A stretch of DNA of 64,000 nt from Micromonospora aurantiaca ATCC 27029 (GTDB lineage Bacteria > Actinomycetota > Actinomycetes > Mycobacteriales > Micromonosporaceae), in NCBI RefSeq assembly GCF_000145235.1, contig NC_014391.1, positions 2,674,001 through 2,738,000 of the forward strand, read 5' to 3'. Made by a program: the position numbers and the translations under genes. This document shows, in pieces, positions 63,901-64,000 of this stretch (position 1 is its first letter; the number at the start of each line of letters is the position of its first letter). A model generated the notes under the pieces. The model did no database searches, was not told the DNA's origin, and saw only the letters and a list, made by a program, of their open reading frames with translations.

Positions 63901-64000
63901 TGCGGGCGGGTGACGAGGTGGGTGCGTCGCGGGTGCGGGAGTTGACCGTGGCCGCGCCGCTGGTGCTGCCGCAGGCGGGTGCGGTGCGGGTGCAGGTGCG
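60924..64000 (+). CDS. Modular type I polyketide synthase, 3' truncated (gene 4)
   Basis: The frame opens at ATG 60924 with a class 1a docking helix ([18 protein letters not shown]..., about 33 residues) and stays open to the right edge, about 1,025 residues in. KS13 has TACSSS, HGTGT and SNLGH. AT13 has GHSIGE and HAFH. The DH begins at 63750 and is cut off before its second catalytic residue. It follows gene 3 by 42 bp and should accept the chain from ACP12. At least one reducing module is expected; KR, ACP and any later modules lie outside the window. Confidence 0.95.
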   Translation, partial: MPTEAEFLDYLRRATADLRDARRRVREVEAKDREPMAVIGMACRFPGGVSSPAELWDLVDRGGDGVGDFPADRGWDLERLFDVDPDNPGTSTSSQGGFLYDAPQFDPGFFGISPREALAMDPHQRLLLETSWEAFEHAGIDPQALRGSRTGVFAGVMYHDYASRVLDLPDGVEGYIGTGNSGSVVSGRVAYTFGLEGPAVTVDTACSSSLVAVHLATQSLRQRDCDFALAGGVTVMSTPGTFADFSRQRGLASDGRCKSFAAAADGTGWSEGVGVLLLQRLSDARRDGRRILAVVRGSAVNQDGASSGLTAPNGPSQERVIRQALANARLSPADIDVVEAHGTGTTLGDPIEAQALLATYGQDRGDGGPLWLGSVKSNLGHTQAAAGAAGLIKMIEAMRHRTMPATLHVDEPSPHIDWSAGQVSLLTEARTWSATDRPRRAAVSSFGISGTNAHVILEEAPVDDAPSTEEAPSAADAPVALPLAPVFLSARTPEALAGQAGRWADHLARVDSPRPVDVAASSVSRAGLEHRAVVLAGDADDLLAGLRALAAGEPAGTVTTGASAPRGRVAFLFSGQGAQRAGMGRELYGAFPVFAAALDEVCAHLDPLLPRALREVLFAGAGTPEAGLLDQTVFTQAGLFAVEVALFRLVESLGVVPDLVAGHSIGEIAAAHVAGVFSLADACALVAARGRLMQALPAGGGMLAVAADEAAVAASLAGLPGRLDVAAVNGPAAVVVAGDAEALDEVQRVWSERGVQTRRLRVSHAFHSARMDPMLAEFAAVAEGLTFRPPTIPVVSNLTGRVADADQLCDPGYWVRHVRGTVRFADAVDCLRAGDVDTYLEVGPNGVLTAMAQNCLAERSDDEPAPLLVSASRHDRPEPQALLEALAALHVHGVTVGWADLLGRAGGRHLDLPTYAFQHQRYWLEPAGRWTDVSGAGLGVAGHPLLAAAVSVAGADMVVLTGRLSTSTHAWLADHVVSGAVIVPGAALVELAVRAGDEVGASRVRELTVAAPLVLPQAGAVRVQV
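61023..64000 (+). other. PKS module M13: KS-AT(malonyl)-DH (partial)
   Basis: KS 61023-62300 (Cys 61539). AT 62628-63550 with HAFH at 63213, followed by the unusual SARMDPM where the other ATs have SPLMEPM. DH from 63750 with [10 protein letters not shown] (His 63846). The first 370 bp of AT13 are about 97% identical to AT3, 50.5 kb upstream. At least a double bond is predicted, provided a KR follows. Confidence 0.92.

Overview
The window is about 64 kb of very GC-rich DNA coding on the + strand only. Essentially all of it is a giant modular cis-AT type I polyketide synthase (PKS). The domain style (class 1a/1b docking domains, KR structural subdomains, FDSL carrier motifs, strong third-position G/C) points to a filamentous actinomycete. 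Micromonosporaceae or Streptomyces are both plausible, but I cannot settle the genus by reading. The locus is cut at both ends: the first gene enters mid-AT and the last leaves mid-DH. No loading module, thioesterase, regulator, transporter or tailoring gene is visible.

Layout (modules numbered M1-M13 within this window only). Gene 1 (3-20555, 5' truncated): M1 AT(partial)-DH-ER-KR-ACP, M2 KS-AT-DH-ER-KR-ACP, M3 KS-AT-DH-KR-ACP, M4 KS-AT-KR-ACP, then a docking tail. Gene 2 (20582-50392, about 9,936 aa, near 1 MDa): M5 KS-AT-KR-ACP, M6, M7 and M8 each KS-AT-DH-KR-ACP, M9 KS-AT-KR-ACP, M10 KS-AT-(dead KR)-ACP, then a docking tail. A 349-bp gap follows, with a hairpin, three direct repeats about one helical turn apart and a promoter-like pair of hexamers. 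Gene 3 (50742-60881): M11 KS-AT-KR-ACP and M12 KS-(degenerate AT)-DH-KR(Tyr to His)-ACP. Gene 4 (60924 to the right edge): M13 KS-AT-DH(partial).

The proteins should act in chromosomal order: gene 1 passes its chain to gene 2 through a class 1b-like docking pair, and genes 2 to 3 and 3 to 4 use class 1a-like pairs. Every intact AT has the malonyl HAFH signature except AT2 (GHSQGE, FAAH), so the backbone should carry one branch at most in this stretch. Colinear reading gives: CH2-CH2, CH2-CH(R), CH=CH, CHOH, CHOH, a conjugated triene from M6-M8, CHOH, C=O, CHOH, an uncertain M12 unit, then at least an alkene from M13. This is a polyene-polyol skeleton of the kind found in very large macrolides or linear polyenes.

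Most unusual points: M12, whose AT has lost its nucleophile and its small subdomain and whose KR lacks the catalytic Tyr; the inactivated KR10; almost 800 bp of identical sequence in AT8 and AT9, plus other near-identical patches that suggest module duplication or gene conversion; an in-frame TTA codon in KR3; and a possible activator-controlled promoter inside the PKS operon.
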